Numbered from the stretch's first letter, positions 36,804-49,575 are shown. The stretch is 64,000 nt of DNA from Typhlomys cinereus (GCA_023101885.1 JALPQD010000294.1:1849501-1913500), one strand, 5' to 3'. Numbers and translations are program-made. Notes: a model not told the origin generated them from the sequence alone.

Positions 36804-37917
36804 TGTTATAAGAGTATATCAAAGGTAGATGGAATAAAAGTAGGAGACCATTTGCAAAATGGTTACCTTCTATCTGCCAGCCTATATGCCCTCCCCTTCT
36901 GGTGAGATCATACCCCATCAGTTGCAAATGATCAGGAAGGAAAGTCTGTGAACTTAACCAGATATCTCATTACTTACTTGCAGTCCTGGATGGTGGCCTG
37001 TTTTCTCTGCTATAACATGGTCCCCTCTCTCCTTGTTTCTGGTGGAGCCCTCCTTCCCCATTCCTCCTTTTTATACTCTTTGCAATTACTGTAGGTATTA
37101 CAGAGATTGTCTTTGAGTGTCTCTAAGTGGGTTTGGTACTAGGATCCACCTATTAGTACATACGGTGCTTAATTATTAGTACATACGGTGCTTAATTATT
37201 AGTACATACGGTGCTTAATTTTCTGTGTCTGGGATACTAATTTAACAGGTTTTTAATCTCTGGCCAGGGGGTAACATCCAATACCCATCAGGATGGAGCC
37301 AAGGGCATTGCAGGAGCAGCAAAACTAAAAAAAAAAATCAACAATCAACAAACTATAATTCAGAACATCAGAGACTCTATATCAACCACATGGAACTAGG
37401 CCAGCCTAATCTCTCCCCATCCTGAAGCTCAGGGAAATTTGGGAAGAGGGGGTGGTAAGATTGTAAGAGCACAAGGATGGGAGGAGTAATGATATGCAAG
37501 ATACTCCACACAAGTTAGGGCCGAAGCAATCATAATGGGACTTTGCATGACCTGCGCAAAGTCCAACACATTATTGACCCCACAAAGTCTAGCATGGACT
37601 AAAGGCACTAGGATCCTTGGAGGCTAGGGACTGACAGTCATAGCAGTGTTCCTAAGCTTAAGGGGAACACAGGAAAGGGTTCTGGGAAATGGCACTGGGT
37701 CCTTGCACCTCCTCGGAGAGGAGGACCCAGAGGAGAGTTTGGCATGCACATTAAAGGATGCTCCCGGGATGGGGGAAGGAAGCAATGGGGAATGGGAAGG
37801 GAGGGGGAGGGGAAGGGGAAAGCAGGGGGGTGGGGGAAGGTGGAGGGAGGGAGGGGACCGGTGTATCCCTTAAGTTCCTATGAGCATGAGCGGAAATAAT
37901 AAACAAACAAACAAACA
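36804..37917 (+). mobile_element. L1 3' end with 5' inversion (twin priming)
   Basis: The right part (about 37240-37917) is a + strand L1 3' UTR ending in an (AAAC)n/(AAAT)n tail. The left part (36804 to about 37240) is the adjoining upstream L1 segment in the opposite orientation. Both align with the L1 at 54490-57466: the left part with its 55163-55618 and the right with 55155 down to about 54500, so almost nothing was lost. An 18-bp A-rich duplication (AATAAATAAATAAAACCT) flanks the whole at 36786-36803 and 37918-37935. The frame at 37646-37873 is the G-rich 3' UTR, not a gene. Confidence 0.85.
37151..37219 (+). repeat. Three perfect 23-bp tandem units in L1
   Basis: A 23-bp unit starting TATTAGTACATACGGTGCTT is present exactly three times (37151, 37174, 37197). 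The related L1 near 55573 has a single unit, so the triplication is private to this copy or its source. Confidence 0.92.
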
Positions 37918-37935
37918 AATAAATAAATAAAACCT

Positions 37936-39400
37936 GAGGAAGACCAGCCTCATGGTGGCGACAGTTCCTGTGTAGAATATGCTGGGTTCCTGCTTTGTGG
38001 CATTCCTGTTCATTTTGCCATTCTTTGTCACTCATATTCATCTGGATCTGACAAGTAACAGGGTGAGTGCCGGGAAGCACTTGGTGTGGGAGGATACTGC
38101 CTTGGGGGACAAGTGCCAAGATATTTTAATTAGCATGCTCCTCTAAAAGTAACTCTTTGGAGCAAGCAAAAATAGACTGATGCTAAATCCTGACATGTAA
38201 ACCTTTGGGGGACCAAGATTTGTAATTCTAAAAAAAAAAAAAAAAAAACCTACAAATGGCTAAAAAGATATAAATGGAAAATATATTAATAGTAGTGATT
38301 ATATTGACCCTGAACTACACACCTGGACTTTTATTCCTGTAGGTTTAACTAAACCATTGGTGACATAAGCAAACATGCACGAGATCCATCCTTTTTGTAG
38401 CTTGTTTGTAGATTAATATGAGCAATTTGGCTTGGAAATGGTGAATAAAGGGATAGATAGGGAATTTCTATGTAGAGATGAGCCTGGCAAAGCAGGAACA
38501 GTGCTTCAGGCAGAGGAAGAGGAAATACAGAGGCAGCAAGCAGCTTGGTGCTACTGGCCGTGCTACAGATAGAGTGGCATGAAGTGACATATGTGCAGGA
38601 GGTGATGAGATGCAAGAGGTGATGAGATGAAGGCAGGGGTGAGATGCAGGTGGTGGTAAGATGCAGGAAGTGGTGAAATGCAGGCAGAGACAGTGTATGT
38701 AGCTGGGGTTTCGGAGGGCATCAGTCACCTTAAGGAGTTTGGATCGTATCCTTCCTGGCAGGGCTCACTTCCCAATGAATAGATAGCACTGTTTTGCTAC
38801 ACTTCACATCTGGGGACTTCTCAGGTCCTTCAAAATTACCCCAAGAGTGGAAGGAGTAGCAGCAACCATGTCACCTTCCCCTGGTACCACCCAATGGGCT
38901 GCGGCACTAAATAGGAAGATCTATTGGACACTGTAACCGAAGTGGGATTTTCAGTCAAAAAGAGTTCATCATCTCTCTTTGGACCTGTTCAGAGGCCCCA
39001 GGTCTACAAGGAGGGAAGCAAAAGCACTAATTCAATAATAGCCAGGTGATTCCTGGCTTGATGAGATGGATGGAGGTGATGCCAATTTCCCATGTAAATT
39101 GTACTGATGGGCAGAAGACTGACAGCAGCTTTCTATTGTTAATCAGAAAGTCTCGGTAGGTATGTTCATTTAATTAAATAGTTGTCCAGATAGTTGGGAT
39201 TAAGACATGGTTCTTTCTGAAATAATCATTTTCCAGAACCAATCACTTATGGCAATCCAGAGAAGATCACAGATGCCTTCAGGTGCCTTGGGAAGCCCAC
39301 CTTGAGGTTTTCTTTTGGGGGGGGTTCTTTTTGGGAGTATGTCAAAGGAGATTTTTCAGGAAAAGTGACTACCCGCAATGAATTTTAATTTGTATAAGTA
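37936..39400. other. Intergenic, no gene seen
   Basis: Mostly non-repetitive sequence with a poly(A) run at 38231-38248 and a GATG-rich minisatellite (see next). Open frames on the - strand near 38349-38728 come from that minisatellite. Confidence 0.5.
38580..38695 (+). repeat. Imperfect GATGAGATGCAGG-type minisatellite
   Basis: About seven variants of a 14-20-bp unit (GTGATGAGATGCAAGAG and similar) occur in tandem with length and base changes. Confidence 0.7.
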
Positions 39401-39423
39401 AATTGCCTTTACCTATACAAAAA

Positions 39424-39570
39424 GTGTGTACACGTGTATGTTGCATGCACTTATGTATGTTGTATGAATGAATGCATGTCCATGTATATATATGTGTGTG
39501 CATGTATGCATGTGTGCATGTATGCATGCATGCGTATGTATGCATGTGTGTATGTATGTATACATGCACC
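39424..39570 (+). repeat. TATG/CATG-rich simple repeat
   Basis: TGTATG, GCATG and TGTGTG units generate Met/His/Cys-rich frames on both strands that are not genes. Confidence 0.85.
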
Positions 39571-39799
39571 CATCTCTATATATAGATATTTGGTAAGGAT
39601 GGAGTGTCCTTGGCATTGAAACCATAGATAACTGTATAGATAAGGAGAAAGACTGGTAGACAGTGTGGTCATGAGGGGATGTCAGACTTTGCATATTGTT
39701 GGGGTGCAACATATCACATAAGAGTTCACACCATGAGAGGACTTTCAAGCGTTGCTCAACTTCTAGGGAAGCAAGCAAAAAAAAAAAAAAAAAGTAGGG

Positions 39800-42418
39800 T
39801 GGGAGGCATTTCATTTTAAATTCTCCTTTCCTCCCTGTCTGGGCATGTTCCGTTTCTTTGTCTTAAGATCATTTCAGGAGGGAAGACGAAAAAGGTGTCA
39901 AATGGTAGTTTTGGCTAAACTTCTATGTTTAGTTCATGATAAGGAGCCACTGTTCAGAACTCTGGGGGTAATGTTTATTTTAGCAGAACTGGGACAACCT
40001 AAGAATATTTCACCATTGCATTGTTGATTTTCTCAGCTGCTGTGGGCTGATGGATAGAGGCCACTTGGGGTCCACACAGCTGGTCCTGCTGGCTGGTGTC
40101 ACTAGCTCTTCTGGTCACACCTGGAGCTAAAGAGCCTGCAATCACAGCTCCCCCTGAACTCTGTTGGGATGATTCTGTCATGTTCCAGCCACTTTGTGTC
40201 ATAACCCAGCTTGAACCTTGGACACTTATATAAACCGCTTCTCTGCTTCTAACTGGAACTTGGCTCATTAAATAATTCCCTTTGGTGTCACTGGGCAGTG
40301 AAATTTGGGGCCTTAGGAAATGTTTTCAGTAATGAAAAAAATTCACTTGAACTCCAAGATTATAAGTAGTGTTTGTTACCTTGTCATTCTCATACATTTC
40401 CACCTTCCATTTAAGGGATCAGGTCGCAGACAGCTTCTGGACTTCAAAGTGAACGCAGGCATGAAGGGGGGGTGGACCTGAGGTGTGGTGTGCTCTGCCT
40501 CCACACTCACATACTTTCCTGAAGAGGGCCATGCAAACCATCTTCACTCAGTTTGAATTCCAGTCCTGTCAACTTGAAGACTCTCAGGGCCACAGTCTTA
40601 CTAACCTTATTTGCTCCCATCACATGTTTCTAGTGCTAAATGACTGTGAAAAGAGAAGAAAAGCTTGAAGGAAGAAGGTGGATTGGATCACCGTCTATCC
40701 ACAGCATCTGCCACTCTGACACCCTTCAGTCTCAGGGAGGACACGAGACAGACTGCTGGACAGCGTCCTCCCTCCTGCCTTGCCAGACAATAGTTGAGGG
40801 TATTTGTTTGCATAGCACAGTTCAAACTGGGCAATTTCATTCCCATGATGATTCGCAAAGTCATCTTAAGTCTTAGATTTTCTGATTTGCATGGGGGAGA
40901 ATCCTCCTAATGGTCTGTCAACCTGCTGGATCACCCCATTTGGAGAAGATCCTCACAGGTGAATGCAGATCTTGCAAACCAGGTTTAGCTTGCTTGCTGA
41001 GACCACCAGCAATTAAAGGAGAACTTGACTTGCTTTATTTGTGTGCTTGTAGGCCATAGAATGACTGGGTTGCTTTAGTTGAAGAGAACAAAGAGGATAG
41101 AGTAAAAAGACTCCAGAGGAAATGGAATGCCCAGCCAGGCTGGGGGTCACCTGAACCCAACTGCTTTCAAGGGTCATAGTGGGACTGGCAGCTTCTCTCT
41201 TTTGTTTGAGAGTCTACAGAACAGCAAAGTAGAGAAGAGTTTTATCCATATTCTCTCTCAAACTGGTATTTATTTCCTTTGGTTTTACTTTGGAGGAAAT
41301 AGTAAAAATGTCAAGGAACAATATGCTATGCCATTTTAATTTTCTATTCTAATGTGAGTAAATTTAAAACTATTTTCGAATTTGGGGAATTTTAGCATTT
41401 CATTGGATTCACATTCTATTTAATCTCACTTATTGAATATAAAAATTTCATATCCAATTTATTCCAAGCACATGTATTCTGGATGCAATTTTCCAAAGCA
41501 AAACTTGTTTTCCTTGAAATTGGTTCCATGATTTATTGTTCATATGACTAACTTATTTGGACAATCTTTATTTGCAAGAGCAAGTATATTGAAATGTTTC
41601 CCTAAGTAATATGTATCTATTATCCTACATAATTTAGTATTCATCATTTTATATCAGTGATGCATGCAACTTTACCCTTCATTGGTTTCTGCTTTTCTGC
41701 ATAAAAACACATAATTTCTTTTTCATTTTTTTTACTATGAAATGAAGCCCAACAGGAGACAGGAGTAAGTTTGACGCAAGCAGCAGAGGTACAGCAAATA
41801 GAGCCACATGGGTATTTTGTATTACAGCCTGAGAGAGACTGCTTCAGCAGAGCTGTGTGGCCATGACCTTATCCATACTGCTGTCAAACAGTTGGAAGGA
41901 AATAAAACATGAGTCTTAGATGCTCCCATTGTTTGCCAGGATGGGACCTTTCATGACACATGTGCACAGGGTCCCTGTATCTAAAAAGCAGGCTCTGTGG
42001 CCCACCAAGGCTCTAAGCTGGCATCCAGATGGTCAGTCTGTTGAGAGTAGAGGCAAACTTCCAATTGGCCTGGCCTGGCCTGGCTGGATGGATACTGAGC
42101 TTATTTGGGCCAACTTTGACTAGATGCCTGGACTACGGGCAGTGAGCAGGTGGTTTGGCAGGAGCTGTAGGCTATGGCATGGGTGTGCACATGTGAGGGG
42201 AAGAGCTACGGCTGGATATCTAGCAATTCTGTGGAAGTGGCCTATTTCTGTCTCTGGTGGAGGCAGAGCTAGCTTTCATTGCAGACAGTCGGCCCTAGTT
42301 TTCCAGCAGAAGACAGCGGCAGTAAGAATGGGGCATTCGGGACCAATTTTACTTCTAAAAGTAACACACACAGTATAGCATCTTTTCACCAAAAGTAAAA
42401 ATGATTTTTCTACTTCAA
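39800..42418. other. Intergenic, no gene seen
   Basis: Unassigned sequence, AT-rich between 41340 and 41750. All open frames are under 90 codons, without recognisable domains or splice context. Confidence 0.5.
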
Positions 42419-42645
42419 ACATTTTATTTACTTTGAGAGAAAGAAGCGCAGAGAGAGAGAGAGAGAGAGAGGCAGAAGGAACACAAGGCACAGTATTTCT
42501 GCCATAGTGTATGGGTGAAAGTCAGAGGACAACTTTTGGAAATCAGCTGTCTTCTTCTGTCATGTGGATTTCCAGGGATTGAGCTCTTGTTCCAAGGTTT
42601 GCAAGCAGACACTTTACCCATTGGGCAATTTCACCAGGCCCTAAA
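42419..42645 (-). repeat. RSINE1/B2-like SINE with (GA)n
   Basis: On the - strand it begins GGGCCTGGTGAAATTGCCCA, with GGGTAAAGTGTCTGCTTGCA and GAGCTCAATCCCTG boxes, then a body and, at its 3' end, CTCTCTCT and AAATAAA. Confidence 0.7.
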
Positions 42646-43929
42646 AATAATGTTCTCATATCAGCTATTAATTTGTGCCACTCTCCTCTAATTGCTCTTC
42701 CTCACAGCTTTCCACATCATCTTCCCTTCAATTTCTCCCTCCTCAAATGAAGTCACCTGAACTCTGATCCATCATCTGCTCCAGTCCATTCTAAAGTGGC
42801 CTCCATCCTGGCAGCATTTTGTGCTCGAGTTCTTCCCCGACACTTAAAAAAAGAGTGTAGCTGACCTAAATCCTACTTCTTTAGGAAGCAATTTGCTAGC
42901 AATCTATTTGCAATCTGAATGTCTGTGCATTATTGGTGTGAAGTTCTGTGTTCTTTTTTTTAACCTTGTATTTTTGCCATTTAATATCTTTAACTAGTAA
43001 CTGAGTCTAATGTGGGCATTTAGGTGGTGTGCATGATCACAAGGGGAAATGCTATGAGAGCTTTTGTAGTCCCCAGCAATGCAAGCACAGCACAGCTACT
43101 ACCCAAGGAAACTGCAGAGAGCAAGAACAGAGTCCATTTATCATCAACTTTTGGAAACTCTTGATTGTAAAACCTTCCTTACACTTTTAGGTGGAATGTA
43201 TTCAATGTCTAATGTCAGAAATTCACTGATGAGAGATGTTCAGTTTCTCTTGTTTCTGGTGTATGCCACTCTTTTCATGAAAAGTGACCTTAGTTATCTC
43301 CCTGCAGCAAAATGAGTGGGTTTTACACTGTGCCTTCTGGCAATAGTGAATGAAATTTCAAGGATATTACATCAATGTGGAGCTTAGTAACATCAACTCT
43401 ATTGCTTATCTTAAAGATATAACAAATGGACCATTTTCCCATCCAATGCTATATTTTGGATCTAGACTGGTCCTAAAAGGCTCTATCTGATAAGATTTTA
43501 ATCCCCAGAATGGGATAACGTGGTAAGACTCATAAGTAATCGAGACTAATGATGTCACAGGGCAGGTGCCCTCTGAGGGGACAGTGGAACTTTACCCTCT
43601 TCTTCCTTTCTCATTTCCTTCCTGCCCTGAAATTGAGTGATGTTCTACCATGTAGGCATAGAAAAGAGAGCTATAAGTTGCTCACAAGGTCTGCACAAGA
43701 AGTAGGCCTCTTTCCAGCACTGTGCCGATTGACTCCATGAAAGAATCTGCCTTAGCTGGCTCCCCACAATCATTCCCTTGCATCCGCAATGACACCCTAT
43801 AAAACAAAGCAAAATGAAACACGCATGCACGCAGGTGACAGCAGAATTCACTGTTCCTTTAGGAGTCTTTGGATGGAATTTTATGTTCCATCTGACCTTT
43901 TGTTTGAGACACAGAAATTCACGCACATA

Positions 43930-44240
43930 AAAGTGTAGTGAAACAGTTCAAGCTGCTTGTCAAATTGCAGAGTGGAAACCGCAGTTTGCTACAAATTGGT
44001 CTAATTAAGCCTTATTAAAATTGGTACCCCAGGGTGGATTTTCATCCTTAGCACAAAGGATGACATTGCAGATTTCTGCATACAATGCAGATGAATCGAA
44101 TGTTTTTATGGGTGAATTTTCCAAATGGGGATAGCAAAGTGCCAGGGACAGCTTCCCCGAAGCACATGGGGATCTGTAACTGCTCAGTAATTGCAGTTTT
44201 CATTTGGGCAAATTAAATGGAAATGAAAACAAAAGCCATG
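43930..44240. other. Possible conserved non-coding element
   Basis: A repeat-free block contains AT-hook/homeodomain-like cores (TCTAATTAAGCC, GCAAATTAAATGG) and short balanced motifs such as CACAAAGGATGACATTGC. It resembles developmental enhancers in composition only. No conservation test is possible here. Confidence 0.2.
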
Positions 44241-44819
44241 TCCTTTCTCTGCAGTGTCTTGGAAATCCCCTGCGCAGGCTAGGGAGGTGATGGGAAGGGG
44301 CTGCCAGAGAGCTATGCGGCCCTAAGGAACAAGCTGCTCCTCTTCTCTACTTCTCCCAGATCCTCCACATCTCACTCATCTTTCTCCTTGCCTGCTATCT
44401 CAGCAGGGATGTTATCAAGTGGGAAAGGCTTCCCACCCATACTGTTCCACTGGAATGTGACCATGCTGACCAACAGCGAGCCTTCAAGCTGTTTGCTGTG
44501 ACAACCCTTAACTGCTGCAGCTGGAATAAAAGGAGGAGAGCATGGGAACACTGTCTTCAAAAGAAGGTAAACCAATGATTGAATTCCCACAATTTCTGCA
44601 TCTTCTTCCTCTCCTCTGGGAGGGGCTAGGAAAGTCACCCATGAGGGAAATAGTGAGGGATGAGATGCACTGTATTCGTAGAGCCTGTGAAAGAGGGGTG
44701 CCTACTGTGCCAACCTGGGGGCTTTTGGCTACAAGTAGCCCAGTCTGTTATGCATGTTTGTTCTGAATCAGGAATATTAATTACCTCTGGCCATCTTCCT
44801 TGGAGATTTTTGTTTTCTT

Positions 44820-44900
44820 TTGTTTTCTGGTGCTAGGAATTGAACCCAGAGACTCACGAATGTTAGGAAAGCATTCTACCACTAGCTTTACCCTAGCCAT
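44820..44900 (-). repeat. ID-like SINE fragment
   Basis: The + strand TGGTGCTAGGAATTGAACCC and AAGCATTCTACCACTAGCTT is the reverse complement of an ID-type tRNA-Ala-derived head. Confidence 0.75.
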
Positions 44901-45489
44901 CCCCTTAGAGATGTAATGAGGAATTCAAACTTCTCTGTACATAAGCCATATCTTGAAATTTTGAAAGTTTTAAGTTTATGTTGGGAAGGGAATCTAGGAA
45001 ACAATAGACAGACACTGGGAAAAACACAATGGGAGAGAATCCTAACAGATGGAAACTTACGACTAAGTTAGTTACTATGACCTCTCTGAAGCACATGGGG
45101 ATAGGAAGCAGAGACCAGACACTCTTTTTAAGAGCTATATAGGTGGGCACTCAATATTTTACCAGTCTGCTTCCAAGCCCTCACTGATCAAAGTTACAAG
45201 ATTAACTTCCTGGGTCTTTCAGTGGTCAGCTACTATCTGAGTGACCAAGAAGACCCTGCAAGAATCCCTTAGTAGGTTCATGAAGTCTTTGTGAAGGAGG
45301 CAAGAAATGTAAGTTATAGCCAAAGCCAGGTGCTTCCAGGCCATATCCACAGCAGCTGGCTGACACGTGTTGAAGAAAAGGGTTTGTGGAGAGGCTATGA
45401 AATAGCACAGCCTGTGAGTCACCTTTGACTGGCTTTCTCTTCACTTCACAATCCAGTCACCAGTAACTTCTGTCTACTGTATGTTATGA

Positions 45490-46272
45490 AATACATGTGT
45501 GATGCTTAACCTTGATAGTCAACTTGGTTCTCAAGTTGATGGATTAGAATCACCATAAAAGAGTATTTCTTGGCATGTCTCTGAACGACTCTTAGATTAA
45601 GTTCATTTATGTGGGAATATCTGATAGATTTTAAAAATAACATTCAGGAGCAAACTTTAGAGGCACCTATCTCTGAGTCCAAACAGGTTCTAAAATCACT
45701 GAGTCCCTCATCCTGCACCAGAATCACGTCTCCTCAGTCCAGTGGTTGTGATCAAGCAGTCCTCATCCCAAGCAGTTCTTACGTTCCCTACAACTGTTTC
45801 CACCCAAAAGCATCTGTTCATCTTATAAAACTTTCCACCTAGCCCCTCTTTTTACTTCAAGCTCCATAAAAACTCCAGCTCACTGTGCCTTAGCATCTGT
45901 CTCCATTTCTGCACAGAGAGATAGCAGCCCTTCATAGTAATTATTAAAGGCTAGCTACTGCTGTTCAGGTTAGGCTCAGTGTCCTCATCGTCTCTGGTCC
46001 ATCCTGATCTATCATATTCTAAGTGTGGGTGTTATCGTTCAATGGGCTGGAGTTCCCAGATGAACAAAAAGAACAAAGAAAGGTGAACAGGGGCATTCAT
46101 TACTCTCTGTTTCCTAATAGAGGATCCAGTGTAACCAGAAGCTGTCTTCTGCTCCTGTCCTACACCTTCCTTGCCATGATAGACTGTATCCCCAGGACCA
46201 CAAATGCTAATAGACTTTCTTCCTTAAATTGCTTCCTTAAATTTTGCTATAGAAACAAGTATAATACAGATG
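45490..46272 (+). mobile_element. Old MaLR LTR, apparently interrupted
   Basis: The 5' part (about 45490-45645: GATGCTTAACCTTGATAGTC, CAACTTGG, AGAATCACCATAAAAG) and 3' part (about 46020-46272: GGGCTGGAGTTCCCAGATGA, CCATGATAGACTGTATCCCC, an end at AAGTATAATACAG) fit one MaLR LTR. The intervening 370 bases include TATAAAACTTTCC and TATTAAAGGCTAGCTAC and may be a second LTR, which I cannot classify. Confidence 0.45.
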
Positions 46273-46584
46273 ATTTCTAATGATAAGATAAGCAACCTAT
46301 GCAATAGCTTTGAATCTCATCATCTCTGAATTTCCCTATAGTTACCACCCCAACTCAAGCTATCCATATCAGCCTGGAATTTCATTTCCTAATGAATTTC
46401 CCATTGTCCATTGCTTCATTCCTTGTATCCCATTACACATTTCAGTAAAGCTAATTGTTTAGAAACACGTGTCATGAAATGTCTTCCCATTCCACGGTTT
46501 TCCTCTCACTTGAAATAAAATCTCCAGTTATATCCAAATTCTACAAAAGCATGAATATTTTAGTTCCTTTCTTCCTTTCTTCTA

Positions 46585-46691
46585 TAGTTCGAATGTTTAT
46601 ATGTGCCCAAAAGTTCATGAAATTTAACACAAAGATGTTAAGAAATCAGTGATTAGATTCCAAGGGGTCACTCTTTTTTTTTTTTAATTCA

Positions 46692-46739
<48 letters not shown>

Positions 46740-47195
46740 ACCACAGGCAAATTCGGGAACCACCATGGACTGCCTCCACCTCCTCTTTGTTTACTCTGCC
46801 CTGGGATTCACAGGTTCAGCCCTACTAGGACCTGAAATACAGGCGGCCCCCGCTTCCACCCGGCGTCTATAGGTGGGGTCTAGGATCCAAACTCAGGACC
46901 TTCTGCCTGCAAGGCAGAGGCTTAACCCCTGAGCCACCTCTCCAGCCCCTCCAAGGGGTCACTCATATGAATCAGTTATCGTACTGTGGGGAAGACTGAG
47001 GGGATGTGTTTAGCTTTTCCATCCATCCCACTGTGTGAAAATGTATTGCCATTCATCTTAGGAGAACACAATTCAAGAGGCAAATTTCTTACCAGTCACC
47101 AAAACTTCTCGTGCCTCGATGAACTTTCCAGCATCCAAAACTGTGAGCAATAAGTTTCTGCTGTTTATGAATTATTTAGTCTTGGGTATTCTGTT
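46585..47195 (+). mobile_element. MLT1-like LTR, split by a SINE
   Basis: AGTTCGAATGTTTATATGTG at the start and CATCCAAAACTGTGAGCAAT, AAGTTTCTGCTGTTTATGAA, TTATTTAGTCTTGGGTATTC at the end are in the order of an MLT1-type LTR on the + strand. A SINE inserted at 46674-46949. Confidence 0.65.
46674..46949 (-). repeat. tRNA-headed (B2-related) SINE with (TG)n
   Basis: Same family as 2690 and 19591. The - strand head is GGGGCTGGAGAGGTGGCTCA. The tail includes a pure (TG)n of about 43 bases (46694-46736) and a T run. Perfect 15-bp target-site duplications (TCCAAGGGGTCACTC) lie at 46659-46673 and 46950-46964. Confidence 0.93.
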
Positions 47196-47348
47196 GTGTG
47201 AATGGGCTTTCTGGCCTTGTCTCACTCAGTTCCAGATCATGTAGCTTCACTGTTTCCAGATCCCCAGGTACATTCCTATGTTGATGCCTTGGTGTCTGTC
47301 ATTCTCTGTTCCCAAAATGTTCACTCTTCAGATATTCATCTGGTTGAG

Positions 47349-47753
47349 TGTTGTAGTTCGCCTGCATGGTTGCTGATAAATAACCATTAAATAGCTTAAG
47401 GGACCAAAGGGTTTATTTTCTTACTGATAGTCCAGTTGCAGTCTGTCCAGCTTGACAGGGTGCATGTACCAACACCAGGCTGAGGGAACTGGCCACACCA
47501 TCTCTACATAATTGTGGAGAGAGAGATGATCCTTACTTGCCAGCCCAGCATGTCTGGCCAAGTATACACAAAGATACCAACTCTGTCAACCAGATGTCTG
47601 TATTTTATTCCAAGGCCTAACCCACCATAGGCTGAGCCTTCCCCATCAGCTAGACAATCTCCTGCAAGTTTGCTCTGGGCCTAACTCAACCACCGATTCT
47701 CTACAAATGTGCCCATAGCTCAAACCCTCAACAGTCAAGTTGAGCCTGTGACA
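47349..47753 (-). mobile_element. Solo ERVL-MaLR LTR
   Basis: Same family as 34959: + strand TGTTGTAGTTCGCCTGCATG at one end, AAGGGTTTATTTTC carrying the reversed polyadenylation signal, and GTCAAGTTGAGCCTGTGACA at the other. The latter end is shortened relative to the other copies. No clean target-site duplication. Confidence 0.85.
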
Positions 47754-48049
47754 CTGGGCCTCTCATCTCATTCAAATCTCTGAAATAAAGCAATTTCATC
47801 TAAAATTCCTTTTTCTAAATTTTATCATCTGACTTAATATAGTGCCTTTTCCTCACCAGTCTATTTCTTCCCTCTTACTTTCCTTCTGATCTTAAATGCG
47901 ATAAATCTATTCATTTGCTTTTGTCTTCCCCTTCTCCAATTAAATGCTATTTCATGTGAGCATAATTTTCATTTTATTATTTGAAATATCTCTAGTACTC
48001 AGAATAGCATCTGACTCACAGTAGATGAAAACTATGCTTAGGCAGAGTT

Positions 48050-48073
48050 TGAGAGAGAGGAGAGAGAGGAAGG

Positions 48074-48141
<68 letters not shown>
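48050..48141 (+). repeat. (GA)n microsatellite
   Basis: A pure GA run from 48079 to 48141 is preceded by a variant GAGAGGAAGGGGG part. It generates a Ser-Leu repeat frame on the - strand. Confidence 0.95.
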
Positions 48142-48143
<2 letters not shown>

Positions 48144-49419
48144 CAAGCTAATCAAACAGTTTTTCATGTGTACACAGAGGGCACACCAATGAAGAGGCAG
48201 AAAGTCCCAGTGCTGGCATGTGTCAAAGGATGCTGAGATATGGGTCTGCTATTGTAAGTGCTTTGGCCATGTTACAGCATAGCTAGCTCAAATCTGGGGT
48301 ATCTGCCAAAAGGTTCAACACCACCCACAGGCATTAGAGAATATGCACCTCTTCCTCTTGTTCTCCAAGGATCTAAGTGTTAGCTCCATGATATACACAA
48401 ATGGGAACCTTTAGACGATCATCCTTATTTAGCTTCTGCTTATGCAAGTATGCAATTTGTCCTTTGGGAACATAGTATGAATTTTCCTGTGATTATATTA
48501 AATTTCAGTCTCACAGGAGACAGAGTTAATATTCAGTACTGAATCTAAAGTTCTGATTCTCTAGCCTTATCAGGGAAAGGAAGAATGTAAGTTAGTTCTT
48601 AAATATCAGGCTAAGAAACCAAGAAATGTGAGACCTGAAGAACAATGACATGCATGAACTAAGGTAGTGGTCTGTTAAAAGATGGAGAGAACACTGGCCT
48701 ACTGCCTGATTTTATAAATAACGTTTTGTCTGAGACAACTTTTGTACTGTAAATACAGAACTGCATAGATGTGATAGAACAGTATGACCCAGAAAGTCTA
48801 AGATATTTACTATATGTAAACCTAAACATACAAGCAAAGTTTACTGACCACTGGATTACGGGAAAAGGTTGTATACCCGGACATTGACTGGTCCAGATTC
48901 TGGTCCCTATTTTTTGCTTTAATATGTATGTGGATAACTGGTTTTGTTTTTTGAACCCTTCGTATGGAGTATAGTTTGGGTTAATTTCCATAGATTTATG
49001 TTCTTAGCCTAAAAAAAACCTCCCAAAAAGTCCCTCACAGACATGCCCAGATCTTTTCTGTTCATTAGGTCACTCCAGATTCTGTTAAGTTGACAATCGG
49101 TAGTAACCATTACAGTATTTTTTCCATGCTTAGGGTGGGACAGAATTTTAAATGTCTCCAAATAGAGCAGGTAACAGGGAGAAAAATAAAACCAGAGTGG
49201 TGTAGAAGTAGATAGGGCCAACTGATGTCCACTTGTTCTCCCATCATCCCTAGAAATTACTTCTTAATTCTATCACCATTCTTCAGCCTGGTTATCAGTT
49301 TTCTATATCTAAAACTTGGCAGATGGTTTTCATTTGTTTTGGTGTTCTCTCCTCAAAGCATTCTACCCACTCCTGGGGGATCCCATAGCCTGTGCCAATA
49401 GCATAGAATTTACCTTCAC

Positions 49420-49575
49420 AAAAATCTGGCTTTCTATTCCAGGGTACTTATTAACACATAGAATGACCTTGAAAAAGTTGCTTAATCTTTCTGAACCCCT
49501 GTTTCATCGACTGTAAAATGAAGACACTCCATCCTCATTAAATCGCTGTGAGAATTTTAATGAGATTGACTACCT
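49420..49575 (+). repeat. MIR fragment
   Basis: TGACCTTGAAAAAGTTGCTT, AATCTTTCTGAACCCCTG, GTAAAATGAAGACAC and GCTGTGAGAATTTTAATGAG follow the core and 3' order of a mammalian-wide interspersed repeat. Confidence 0.75.

Noticed and set aside
47952..48167. Ser-Leu repeat peptide on the - strand
   Set aside because: Direct translation of the (GA)n microsatellite.
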